Below, piece by piece: positions 35,989-47,851 of a stretch of 64,000 nucleotides of DNA. Within the stretch, counting starts at the first letter, position 1, and every line of letters begins with the position of its first letter. Made by a program: the position numbers and the translations under genes. The notes under the pieces are model-generated. The model saw nothing but the letters and a program-made list of their open reading frames with translations. It did not search any database and was not told the origin of the DNA. The stretch is from Sympetrum striolatum (taxonomy: Eukaryota > Arthropoda > Insecta > Odonata > Libellulidae), in assembly GCA_947579665.1 (NCBI GenBank), contig OX388341.1:1302001-1366000 (forward strand), read 5' to 3'.

Positions 35989-38547
35989 AAATTATGCAGG
36001 CAGCCTTTAATATAACCGATGACACATTTTTAAGCCTCGAGATAATGATTAAATATACGAATGCCTTAACACAAAGATATATAATATAATACTTAACACA
36101 AAGATATAAATAATAATATAATAATGTATATAATACCAATTGCTCTTTCCTCCATATATTCTGACAGGAAAGGATACGTTCAGGAAAGAAATTATTTTCT
36201 TCAATGTTAAGAGAGATATTCCAAAAGAAAATAGGGTTTTTTGCCTAGGTTAAACTTTTAATTCTTTTCCTCCCTCTGGTGGAAGGAAAAGGTGATTTCG
36301 TGATCTCTCTATTACAGTGGATAAGCCCACTTCCCTTTGAAAAGCCTCTAATCACGCTAAAGGGTGAGTCTGTTCTTTTTCCAAATGATTCTCGAGTAAA
36401 GCGGATCCACAAAAGCGGCAAAGGTGTTCACTCGTGTGTTACTTATTTTCCTTTTATTCATGCGAAATCAGTCTTTTTGCAAGAGATCAATTATCCGTAG
36501 AAGGCGGAGTAGGCAATGCATACATTAGTTTAGTTGACATTTGGTCTCTCGCATTTTGCTGCCATTAGCCCTCCTCCACGAAACTCGCCTTCGCCATTAA
36601 TTCGATCACGCCTCTTTCATAGCGTCGTTAAACCAGAAATGCCACCAATCACCACGAGAGCCCGCCACGTTCGATTAACCACTTTGGACCTTAAGAGCCC
36701 TTCTGTCCCTCCTGCCTTTCTTATGAAATACTCCTATCTTTATTATTTCGCACTAACCTGGATTTGATCACAGGATATTGGGTTGTATGAATTCCTGCCA
36801 CTTGACACCTTTTCGCATTTCTGCCCACGAATTCGACATCAACGGACTCTTCCAAAATCGTTGGATGCGCTTCATGTGATTGCACTTGCCCTTAACAGCA
36901 CCGACCAGAATAAAAATAACAAATTTGTAGAACTTTCCAGATTAATTTGATTTGTCTTACTTGTTTCTACCGTTCGCTATTCAATGATTTCCTTCATTTG
37001 CTCTTTCTGGATTTTGAAAGCATTTCCGCCGAAAATGTTGCTTTTCTCGTAAACATACTTACTGTAACAATAATTCAGAAATACGCCATGATCATTTACG
37101 GTGCTTGAAAAGGATTCAACAAAAATTATTCGAATTCGACGTAAATTCGACTATCTCGATAATCCACCCGCTTTTAATATCAGATGATCCTCCTAATCAA
37201 ACAGTTCCTCTTTGATCGTTGTCCATTCCTCTTCGTCCCCTTACGAAACCCCCTTATGTCGTCCTTCCCTTGATACGGAAAGGCGATGGACAGCCGAGGA
37301 AATGCCAGCGGTTTCCGCTCCTAATGTTCCATTTGTAATCCGCTCTTTCAAGATGTCCGCTCTTGACAAATTTCATCCATTATTCTTAATCCTCGCAGAT
37401 TCTTGTTCTATATTCTTCGATATCATTCGTATATGCCTTTTCGCTTCCATTACAGGGCTCCTATTTATTTCGCCAAGATAACGGATAGAAAATGACTTCG
37501 TCATCTTTTTTTAAGATCGTTTTGTTTCGTAAAAATATGAGTTTCGAGAAAAAAGAGTCGAATGAATGGAATAAAAGTACGCATTAGCGAGGATTTGATA
37601 GAGAAATCTCACCAAAACTGCTGAATGTCACCGTTATTTGATAATTTTCGTGAGAGAAACAAGTTCCCTACGATTTGCGAATTTTCAACTGGCGTAGTTT
37701 CATTTTTAACGAATTTCATTGTTTCTTTTTCAAGAATTGACCGAATTTTTATTTTCCCAAAATCCGAAAAGAATAGCCTGATGAGGTGATCAAGAAAAGA
37801 ACATCCTCGGAATGGAGTATTCTGCAATGAGGATGAGAAATGTTGACCATAAAATCTCGAGATATCCGAGATGCGGGTGTCGACTTGAGATGGTAACTTG
37901 GGTTGATAGAAAGCCAAACGATGGAGTGTCGGAAATGGCGAGAGAGAAAATTAATGAGAGCTGAAACAGGAGGGAAAAGGAGAAGAACAGTTAAGAAATT
38001 GAAAGGTGGAAAAGAAATAAAATTGGGCCAAGAGATGATGTAAAATGCGGGTGATAAAGGAAGGAGACGGCGCACGAACCCTTGTCACGGCTGTTTCGTC
38101 TGTATTATTAATGACACTTGTAAATAGTTTACGGTAGATTACGTATATGAAACCCGTAGATTAAATGTTATAGCCATACAAACTCGTCCGCGAAAAGATT
38201 GAGATTGAAAAGAATCTGATACGTTCAGAAAACGCTATCATTATGTGATCTCAACCATTTATATTTCCAAGCTAATTGAATACACAAATCTTCGCTTTTT
38301 TCTATGAGTTCTTACTTCGCAGAAGAATTTATATCCAAGCAATTTGTGATAATCGGAATGCTCGGATTTCATTCATTCTTCCGCCATCCACACGTGGATA
38401 AATAAAACGCTTTTAATGGGACCGAAGAAAATACTCTGGACTATTCGGACCGTTTTACCAAGAGAAGAAAGCTTCCCAAAAAGAGAATTTCTTTTCCGCC
38501 CTCTGGATTGATGCCTTCCACGTCATAGAAGCAGCGCCTCCTAGGGA
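35989..38547. other. Gene-free stretch
   Basis: Frames such as 36279-36500, 36534-36767, 37212-37481 and the overlapping minus frames 37609-38075 have no recognisable domains. A small duplication of TTAACACAAAGATATA occurs at about 36067 and 36093. The region from 36500 to 37500 and from 38400 on is somewhat richer in C and could hold regulatory DNA. Confidence 0.35.
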
Positions 38548-38592
38548 GGAGGAGGGGAGGGAGGAGGAGGGGAGGGAGGAGGAGGGGAGGGA
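38548..38592 (+). repeat. 15-bp G-rich minisatellite, three exact copies
   Basis: The unit GGAGGAGGGGAGGGA is repeated three times without change, followed by GGGGTTGGGGG and preceded by AGGGAGGA. The plus strand therefore has many runs of three or more G within 60 bp and can form G-quadruplexes. A CACGTG E-box follows at about 38682. It may mark a regulatory region, but no gene start is seen beside it. Confidence 0.7.
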
Positions 38593-39692
38593 GGGGTTGG
38601 GGGTCGTCGGGGAGTGGCCTGTTTCTCAGACGCCTTTCTCACCCCTTCCCCCTCTGCTCGAACACCCCGCCGGATACATCGTCACGTGGTTGTTTCAGGA
38701 GAGACCCTTTTTTTCCGCCGGTAATTAATTATTTGGAATGACGTTCGACCTTTTAAAAATCCCTTAATTATGACGGAAAACGGAAACTGCTGGTCTGTTG
38801 TTTTGCGACGAATGCATAATTAATCATCGCTTTGCATTATCCTTCTTCAAGTATGTATTGTTTATTAGACGTGAATTATTCATTCAAACTTGCCAATGGA
38901 ATCGACAGCGCTGCCTAAGTGTTTTCGGTAATACCTCTTATTAGGGAATATCGCTTCTAGGGGAGGCTCACACATTCGTGTTGCTTGGAAATCTCAGTTA
39001 CATTTTACATTTATTATTGCATGAAGTATACCGATTGCAACTAGTTTATCATTCAATCCGATTTTATAAACAATATGTAATGTAAATTTTAAATATTCCA
39101 TAAAGAGTTATACTGCTTGTTTACTTGACGACTAAAATCTCCGATTGCATTACAAGATGAGGACTTGCAATCGATAAGTCGTATTTTCAAGCTATATATT
39201 TGTACAGTATGTATGTTACAAAATGTTACATAGTGATGTTTTGTATAGAATGCTCAACGAAGAATCTGTTACTTAGCGTTAATTCCATCTTGAGTTTTCC
39301 ATAAGGTAATTTGCAAATTAACTTTACGTTAGTTAATTAGGAAAAGTACATCGGAGTGATCTACATTCGCTATGTATTGTACATTTTACGTATATAGTTT
39401 AATGATAAAACGGTAATGTTTTCAAAAGAGTTGCTTCGATTGAGGTGGGAATAAATAAAGATCAAATCACGAATTACAAATTCCTGAAAATTTTGAGGGA
39501 AATGCGTCCAATGAGTATCACTCCTGTTTAGTTGGAAAATCAGTTTAAATCGTCACAGTAAGATCTATAATAAATCTTATATTATTATAAATAAATTTTG
39601 TATTATCTTAAGGATAAGATGAATTTTATTACGAAAACTTGACATGAATTACTGAGAAAATGAGGGAATCTGATGATTGCCCTATACGATTA
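38593..39692. other. Gene-free AT-rich stretch
   Basis: No supported gene, RNA or repeat is present apart from the G-rich block immediately to the left. Confidence 0.4.
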
Positions 39693-41843
39693 GGGGAAGG
39701 TCGGGTATTATCGGACAAATAGTTTTTCAAGCTTCGGCTGCTGGTAATATCACCTGTCTGTTGTCCGAACTAAGAAGGAAGCCGCTACCGCAATATTGGA
39801 TCGAACAGTCTGTGCGTTTGCAAGTGACAGTCAATTGTTATTTGTTTTTGCAAGTTTTCCAGCTCACGTAGATTATCTGAGTACAAATACAATAATGTTA
39901 TTATTTTTTTTTAGATGCATGGGTTACTATAATTTACACTGTAAGAAGTAAATGTGTCTAGACGTAACATTGCGCACGCATCAAAGTTTATATATAAGCA
40001 TAAATATGTTATTTCTATGTACATGCTCATATATTTTGTTGGCTATGCATGCGGTTAAGATTCTGTATACCGTCGGCAGACAAGTTATTGGTCGATACTG
40101 CTTGGGATCTTCTATATTTTCATTTTCTGGTAGCATATACGTATTGCCCTAAGTGACAAATGGTGGCGTATGAGATGGATTATTTAGCAGATGCGACAGA
40201 TAGCTAGGAAATCGTGACAATACGTAAAATGATTATACCAAAAGTTTTGGATGCCATCCGTACCAGTTGGGGGTATTTTTAATTGCCTTGCGTACTTCTA
40301 GAGTTATTTTTGGCATACTCATATTCGGTAATCTTTGATTAGCATCCTCTTCTTGTTTTGTCTGTTAGAGATATGCTCTGCTCCCTCGGACCAAGTGGAT
40401 GACCAAAATGTGTAAAATTCTTCTACATCAGGTATATTATTTTTTTATACTGGATGCTAGCTTGACTTTCCTTTAATTGTCTATAAAATAGTTTCTCGTT
40501 GTTTTTAAAGAGTACATTTTTGGTTTTTTCAGTCCAATGACTTCCTATATCGTTTGAGCCTGCTTGTTGCAACTGCTAATTTTTGCTTTTAAGTGTCCAG
40601 GTGTCTTGATGCTAACATTCTGACCTTCATGTTTTGTCCTTTCGTATAAGTAAGGGTAGGCTGAAGCTGTTTTTTAGTTTTGATTCATTATGTAGATCAT
40701 ACTGAGTAAGTCTTCCGACATCAACCCTTAGTGTTTGTATTATCATTTCGAACCTTTTTTCCAAGGTGGCTCCTTGTTTTTGTTTGCCTTGTTAATTATA
40801 GTCTTCATTCCGTAACCCAAATGAGTACAGACTGCTGCAGCATATATCAAAGTATGCGAGTCTTATATGCTATTTACAGATGTTAAAAAGTTTGGAAGTA
40901 CCTTTTCGTTCATGAAACTTACAGTGCAATATAATTGTTTTGATATATTGATCTTTGGGATTCTTGGTCGTTTAGTCGGGTCAGTTCCCCCATATTCTAT
41001 TAATGTCGTCAGCAGTAAGTCGATTAACTTTCTTGTTTCTTCTTCTTTACCTTTGGCTAGCTCCCTGAGATGCATATTATCAACATTATTATCCATTATC
41101 CCTGAGTCTGGATTATGTTCTAGTGACTCTATTTGACTGTACTTCATGCTGATCTTCGTTGTTGATTTCATCCGCAACTTGTTCTATTAATCTTTCGATT
41201 ACAGCATCCAGGAGTAATTTACTATCTCTTATACTGCGACATTGGTCTGCAAGTCTTTGTTCAGTTAATATTTATTATTATTATAAATTATAGTTATTAT
41301 TATTATTATATACAAAGTTACAAGTAGGTAACAACCAGGCGGTAACTTGTCATAACACTTTCAACACAATATATACATTCCTACACTCAAATTTTTATCC
41401 TGTGTAATAACAACAACCTCGCATGTAAAGTACATCTCAATATAAATATACCAATAATTACCTATATCACTTTAGTAACAACTCCACTCAAAATCTGATC
41501 CATTGACACATTTTCAAGGTATTATTTATGGCAAATTAAAAATTATTCACATTAGCAAATGTCTACATATAGCAATAAAATGTTTCATGTGAAGCCAAAA
41601 ACGATTTTTTCAAGCACAACACTATGTCCGATACAACCCTCCAGAAATCAGAAAGGTCTAAATGTAATGTTTGTGAAAAGCCAAAGATAAACCAATAAAG
41701 AAGTCTTTAAGGAGAGAGATCTTTCTTAATGTATTAAAAATTACGTTAAAGTTTTCAGTAGAGCAGAGAATATTTAAATTTAACCATAAAACAATTTTAT
41801 ATATTCAAAAACACTTAAGCGTCCGATACTACCTGTCTTCCCC
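39693..41843. mobile_element. TIR-bounded element carrying a LINE remnant
   Basis: The left end GGGGAAGGTCGGGTATTATC (39693 on) and the right end, read inverted from 41843, GGGGAAGACAGGTAGTATC, agree at most positions and both continue with GGAC. TA lies beside both, exactly at 39691-39692 on the left and offset on the right, so the duplication is unclear. The 2.15-kb interior contains a minus-strand LINE remnant and no transposase I recognise, so this is probably a non-autonomous element with a nested LINE. Confidence 0.45.
39955..41285 (-). mobile_element. Non-LTR retrotransposon remnant with degraded reverse transcriptase
   Basis: Readable minus-strand segments in order are TEQRLADQCRSIRDSKLLLD, INRIWG and PKINISKQLYC, then HTLIYAAAVCTHLGYG, KQKLAVATSRLKRYRKS, IPDVEEFYTFWSS.WSEG, TPTGTDGIQNFWYNHFT and QYRPITCLPTVYRILTAC with NKIYEHV. 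These match a LINE family known from many invertebrates whose reverse transcriptase has NFWYK and YRPITCLPT. Frames shift repeatedly and the copy ends before the catalytic aspartate blocks. It is inactive. An ATT microsatellite lies at its 5' edge. Confidence 0.65.
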
Positions 41844-42584
41844 AACTAATTTCCAAGAGGCATCTCGACAGTCGATCTCGAGAAGATTGTGGATGATATT
41901 TTCATCGAACTCCAGCAATATACTCAATATACTTTACTCAGCAAATATTACATAAGAAAGAAGCTGCTTACGCAGTAGAAAATTTGTAACAAATAGTAAA
42001 CACCATTTCCTGTCTCATAAAAACATCGTATAAATAGAAACCAGATAGTGTTTTTGGAAAAGTAAGGAAAGAAGCAAATTTACTACAATGTTTTTTTTCC
42101 AGAACATCAAAAGTTTCTCAGCTAACCGAAATATTTCCTTTTGGGAGTCAAAACCTGAAACCTTAAAGTCTTCGAGGGAGCTTATGGTTTCCTTTATTCT
42201 TTGCTCATGTTGTCTAAAGGCGCGTTATGGATGACGATCGCCGCTAAAATGATTACGAAATCACTTCCGTGTACATTTGGCATCTCTCGTTCCACCTTGC
42301 TGAGCCTTCTTTGCCAAAGAAATGTCTTAATTAAGAAATCACTCGAACACTTTGTTCGAAAAAAGTGAGGGGAGAGAAATTTTGAAAAGGAAAGGTATGA
42401 AGTGGTTGAATAGAGAGGTACACAAAAATAAATTGAGAAAAGAGTATGACTTAATGCTATTAATACAGATATAACTGAAGGCAGGTTTGAAGTTGAATGC
42501 TAAGTTAATGTTCAAAATAAAGATAAAGAGTATAAACATATAAAGTGTCTTAAAAAGGAATGAAGAGGTTAAACAAATAGTAAA
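41844..42584. other. Gene-free stretch
   Basis: AT-rich sequence with no supported feature. The minus frame 42339-42539 is a low-complexity hydrophobic frame and looks like chance. Confidence 0.4.
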
Positions 42585-42589
42585 GTATG

Positions 42590-42775
42590 AAGATTGGTGG
42601 AGGGTCCATTGCGTGGCGAAGGCCTAACCGAACGGCCCATCGACGCCTTTTCCAAACTAGAATCCTTTGATTCAGACCTTCGCTACACTGCACGAACGCC
42701 GATAATTCTTTGATTTCACCGGGGATCGATCCTGGAACTTCTTCCACCAAAGGTTAACTCTCTTGGCTATTTGAT
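42590..42775 (-). mobile_element. tRNA-derived SINE-like repeat
   Basis: On the minus strand TAGCCAAGAGAG (42769-42758) matches a pol III A box at 10 of 12 positions. GGATCGATCC (42732-42723) matches the B box and is followed by CCGGTG, with A-to-B spacing usual for tRNA-like promoters. About 120 bp of unrelated body follows, ending near ccttcgccacgc. No tail or flanking duplication was resolved, so the limits are approximate. The family is distinct from the SINE at 51806. Confidence 0.4.
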
Positions 42776-43736
42776 ATTCGCTTCAGCAAAGCATGTTTAT
42801 TTATTTATTTTCGGGTGTAAAAAAGACTGAAAGTCCACGAATGCAAACGTGTTTTTTTTCCAAAATTTAAAATATCTCCGGGTTGTATTAAGAGCATGGA
42901 TTATAAACGTTTCCGTTGCAAAGCCCTCGATCCAAAGAGAACGAATAGAAATGTCCAACGTAGTCGGGACTTATATTATATAGTCGGGAATTACATTAAC
43001 GATAATGATTCAAAAACCTATTTGTGGTTCCGAAATCGGAAATATTACGACCCCAACATCTCAACGGCAGAAAATTTCCAGCAACTCCAATTCATCCGAA
43101 ATGAACATAAAGTCTTCAATCCCTCTCCGCTATTGAGAGACGGATATTCCACGGGATTAAGGCAAGATTGAGGAAAAGGGCTAAACGACAAGACGCATGA
43201 AATATGCATCGCCAGTCTCCGAAACAAATTTATCTAAAAGCGAAAAGGCAGATTTGAAATTCGAATGCCGGTAGAGCGTTTATAATTCGCGAGGACATCA
43301 AAATGGATTCGCGAACGAGGAAATCGATTCAGAGAGATTTGAAATAAACAAAAGCCGAAACTGGGGATTTGTGTTTACAATGATGGATGAGCCATCTTTC
43401 GAAACACTTCGGAAATCTTCTCATTCGACGCTATGGTACATATAAATTTTATACGGCATTCTAATTGCGCTAAGTACGCCTACATTTTCCATGGGTTTGG
43501 TAAAACATCAATCTTAAAAATTCTCGACGTTTAATTTTAGGTAATAATTCTTGTTTGCGAAATCGGTAGGGCTAGATTTTAGACCATTCATACACTTCTT
43601 ATTTACTACTGACTAGTATTATTCTTGAATTTACTTAGGACTGCGCTTACGAGGACTAAAGTGGGGAAATATACGACCAGATACCTTACTCTACTGGTCT
43701 ACAAAGATGGAAAGTGTATCAACCATTGTCTCTTAT

Positions 43737-43784
43737 TGTCTTTTGTTTATTGTTATCTTCTGTCTTTTGTTTATTGTTATCTTG
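43737..43784 (+). repeat. 24-bp tandem duplication
   Basis: Two adjacent copies of a 24-bp unit (TGTCTTTTGTTTATTGTTAT plus CTTC or CTTG) differ only at the last base. It directly precedes the retroelement-like tail at 43788. Confidence 0.8.
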
Positions 43785-43787
43785 TGC

Positions 43788-43850
43788 CCGATGATAAGCG
43801 GTTAGCTCGTAACCGGCCGTGCAATTAAAAAGTTTTTGTGGAATTTGCAT
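43788..43850 (+). mobile_element. Retroelement 3' tail with hammerhead-like relic
   Basis: CCGATGA (43788-43794) is one change from the hammerhead core CTGATGA. AGC/GCT around GGTTA could form helix II. GTAAC is one change from GAAAC, and CCGG gives a minimal palindromic helix III. The tail GCAATTAAAAAG and TGTGGAA then matches the segment at 30455. Penelope-like elements are known to carry hammerhead motifs. With two core substitutions this copy would probably not cleave. Confidence 0.3.
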
Positions 43851-46132
43851 AGTTATTTTAATAGGATACCGATTACGGAATTCCACCAAGCTAAGGCTTC
43901 TTCGATTGACTTTATAAAATTGAACTACTGATGGGTGAATAACGCTGACCTTTAGTCTATCCGTGTTGAATAGTTTGAAATGTGTTATTCACCTGCTTTC
44001 GTTCAAATATCCTCATCAAATGTAAATCCCTTGCATTGTAAGCCCCACTGCCTCTCCAAAGTTAGAGCGTATGAGAAAAGCACCAACCCACAAGTTAATG
44101 AATTCACAGAACACAGTAATTAATAATAATTAATCTGGTTAAGTTGCTTATTTGCAGTCCTTTATTCATAATTCAGAAAATCACAGAGTGACTGTATTAT
44201 TTCCACTAATATGAAATGAAACCTTAGATTTTAAGTTGACGTTACAACTTTGAATATTTTAAAGCATGTCTAAAATATGGTCATCATGCAATATTTATCT
44301 CATACAATATTTGTAGGAAAGTATGCACTTCCATCATCACACTTGATGATTAACTAAACGTTTAAGATCAGCATAAGGATCCAAGAGATAAACAACGGCT
44401 TCTATTAAGTCGAATGATATACTAGTATTCATTCAAATTGCTTTATCCGGCAGCGTTGACAGTAATTCAACAAAAATTATGTTTTATCAAATTTTGTTTT
44501 AATATACATTCATATTTCTTCATCCACATTTGATTAATAATAAATATATAAGAAAATATAAAATTAAGAAAAAGGAGGCAATATCAACATTATATTATTT
44601 AAATGAATAAAGAAAGCATGACATAATATCAATTGTTGTATTGTAATTTCATAAAATTAATTATTTAAACATATTCGAAAATAAACTTATCAATTCGAAT
44701 GTATTGTACCTGAAGAACTCCATAATTGATTTATTTATAAATAAAATTCTACGAAGGCACGAATTCCACAGCTTTGAAAGGTATTTTTTTATATTTCACT
44801 AAGTACTCATGTTCTACGTCAAAACTCCAACTTTTCTTTCTAAACTCTAAAAAATAATATATTTGATTGAGGAAGCGGAAGACATTTTATGAAAGAAATT
44901 GACGAAAAATTTCGTGAAAAGAAATTAAGGAAACATTTTGAGAAATTTTAACTTGGTTACTTCTACTATTATTACAATCCAAAAATGTAAAATTTTTGGA
45001 ATAAATCTGAACATGAAAAAACTCATCTTACCAGAGTTCTGTTAGAGTGATTTACCATTTCTTTTCTGAATTGTTTTTCCCTTACTTACAATTTACGTTT
45101 CTCAATCTTTGTTATGTTTTGATGTAAAAATCGAGATAGCAGAAAGAGATATGCAAGTTCTTTTGTTTGTAATTTTACTAACAGTTGAGGGATGCAGCGA
45201 ATTCGATGAGAGAGCCTCAAATATGACCTGGGAAACGCTGAGAAACCTTCTCAGAGACACCGCATATTTAGTCCAACCATGCGTTGAATTAGAGCACCTC
45301 ATCATTTCCTCAATTTTAGGAGTTGAATGCGAAATGAAGAATTTGAGGAGTCGAAAGAGGGGATAAGTGACGAAATAAAAGGAGAGATATATAGAGGAAG
45401 GAGACGATGACAGCCTCTATGAGTCATCTGTCACAAGGAGGGCTCGGCCAACTCTCGTGCCAACAGTGTGACCAAGTGCTTCATAAGCGGCACAGTTTTG
45501 AATTAATTCGCAATTTACATGAATGGAAAAATAGTCAACAACATGGAAAGAGAAAAAAAACTGAGCGTAAAAAAAAATCAAAAAACTGAGGTTAAAGTAT
45601 CTAAGTAGAACGGAACTCGACTTCCCGGTCGGTTATTCCAAAGCAATGGAGTTACTTCACTTGGTTTCAGAGGTAACTTAATGGACCAAGAGAAATTCGG
45701 CTCTAACTTAGCGGCACCGCCACTGTACTGAGTGGATTCTCCTGTCCTCACTGAGGCGCATAGGAAAGCTCTTCAAGGATCGAGAATACCATTCCTAAGC
45801 ATAACTAAATTGGAGAAAGAGCATCCAGCTGAAATATGGCTTGGCATACCCATTAGTATCTTTCGAGAGGTTGATAACATTTTCAATAAAGGGAAAGTGC
45901 AAAAAATGACAACTCCTGTCGAAATAGCAGACAGCTCACTCGTTTTATGTTATATTCATTTTAAAAGTGTTTCCCATCCACATATCTAATACGATGTTTT
46001 ATTTTGTCATAAATTTATGGGATACTTCACATTTTTTTAGAAGAATCTCCTCTTCTTGCTTCCATAATTCCTTTTCATTTTTATTTTATTGATTTTTCGG
46101 ATATGGAAACGCTTCACGAATGTCCACCACTT
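43851..46132. other. Gene-free stretch
   Basis: Small frames at 45109-45366, 45407-45589 and 45732-45989 show no homology. The first begins with a weakly hydrophobic segment (MQVLLFVILLTVEGCS) that might suggest a signal peptide, but there is no splice or family support. The rest is AT-rich. Confidence 0.35.
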
Positions 46133-46219
46133 CAGTGCTTTCAAATAAGTAAATCTATATTCAGTGCTTTCAAGTAAGCAAATCTATATTCAGTGCTTTC
46201 AAGTAAGCAAATCTATGGT
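46133..46219 (+). repeat. 29-bp tandem repeat, three copies
   Basis: The unit starts CAGTGCTTTCAAGTAAGCAA and is followed by ATCTATATT. Copies start at 46133, 46162 and 46191. Copies 2 and 3 differ from copy 1 at two positions (AAATAAGT against AAGTAAGC), and copy 3 differs again at its last two or three bases. Confidence 0.9.
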
Positions 46220-47851
46220 CAGCTAATTCGAACTATTAAAGCAAAAAATCTCCTCTTATTTCGTCCCTCAAACGGGTTTTCTAAAAAATTATATAAAAAT
46301 CGTTTTTTATGAAAATGAGTTTGTGAATGAGTTTAAAAGAGGGAAATAATACAATCGGATAAATAGCGTTAATTCATATAAATCTAAAATAATTTTGCGC
46401 TTCTTCCATACTAGTGAATAGCTATTTTGAATAGTCGCATACATTGAAGTTCGACCTTCATTAATTGATTCACGTGAGACATTTTATTAATAACCAAATT
46501 CATTATCTTCTGTAAGTGAGAAAGTTCTACAAATGAGTAAGAAATGTCTGCAAGAGAGAGTCGCACGCCTTCATAAGGGAGACTACTTTGCCTTACATCG
46601 GCACAAAAAGCATTCTAGGAAATGTAACACGTTCTGTTTCCAATGGCAAGACGTAGGTTTTTGTTGGTCTAAAAGAGAATTAAATAAACTCTCGATACAA
46701 ACATTCCCATTGGATCTGGAGAAATGGACACCTCTTCAAGAGCGGGAAACCGCTCGTTCAAACCCATGATCTAGAAGGAATCCAATGAACTCCAGCTATG
46801 CAGATTTGGCTGCGACATAACGACTTAAAGTATGTTTAAACAATAACTAACAAAGATCTTTTCTTGATATACACATTCAGTATAATTTTGAAAGAAATGA
46901 GTGAAAATAATTGAAGGTCTATTTGATTCAACATGGGATGAACTTCATAAGACGCTGAACAGAAAAACGAATGTCATGTACACAGCGCGTCACTAAAATT
47001 TATCACAAAAATCCGCTCAAAACTATTCAAGAAATTTGTGAGGAACGGTATAACAACTGCTTGATGTAAGATTGAATTTCTTTATAGCTAGGATGTCCTT
47101 GTTCTTATTTAGAGCATTTATTTCCTGAAAGGATGAGATCTCGAAGCTCTAATTACGTAGTTATTTGAATAAAAGTTATTTGAGAGCGGTGAGTAAAATA
47201 AAACAGTCAAGCTGTCGCTTCTTATGGGAGAACAAAGCGGCGATTCACAGTTAATTGATACGATCTTCTCACGGTAAGGGAGTGGGAAATATTTTATCCT
47301 CTTGCAAACAATTAAGTTCATTCAGTCATAAAAAGATGCTTATAGAGCCAAGAAACAAAAAAAATCTTTCAATACCAAATTCTCCCTATTAGTTCCCTTA
47401 TTTCAAAATTACAACTAAAAATAAAACTTGTAATGCCTACCTTTCCAGAAAATTGATAAATTTTAACGGAGAGGATCGGTAGCCGTCATGATCAGGATAT
47501 ATCGGTCGAAATGACAAATCAGTAGTGACCATTATCCATCCGAACCAGTCGCATTTTCAAATAAATTTTGTGTTGCATTCAAATGATCTCTCACGCAGTG
47601 GAATTTAAAGACGACTAAATCACTAAATTTTAACAAAAAATAGACACGTTTCCCCAAATCTAGATTAAATGATCGTATTTATTTGTTTATATAAATTATA
47701 TCATAAACGAAAATACCATTTAAAAAATATAATATAAACATATCAAAGTACGTATAATGCTTGAGATAAAATAAAAAAGAGAGCCTGAATATATATGTAC
47801 ATTCATATGGGGTCAAAATTCTAACCATGTTCCACTAGTCTCAGTGACTTG
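46220..47851. other. Gene-free stretch
   Basis: A 78-codon Lys/Arg/His-rich frame at 46533-46769 has no recognisable family. Nothing else is supported. Confidence 0.35.

Noticed and set aside
42896..43171. 91-codon frame rich in Asn, Arg and Tyr
   Set aside because: Composition follows the AT-rich local sequence; opposite-strand frame overlaps and no domain is seen.
46133..46219. CRISPR-like repeat array
   Set aside because: The three 29-bp units are directly adjacent with no spacers, in a eukaryotic context.
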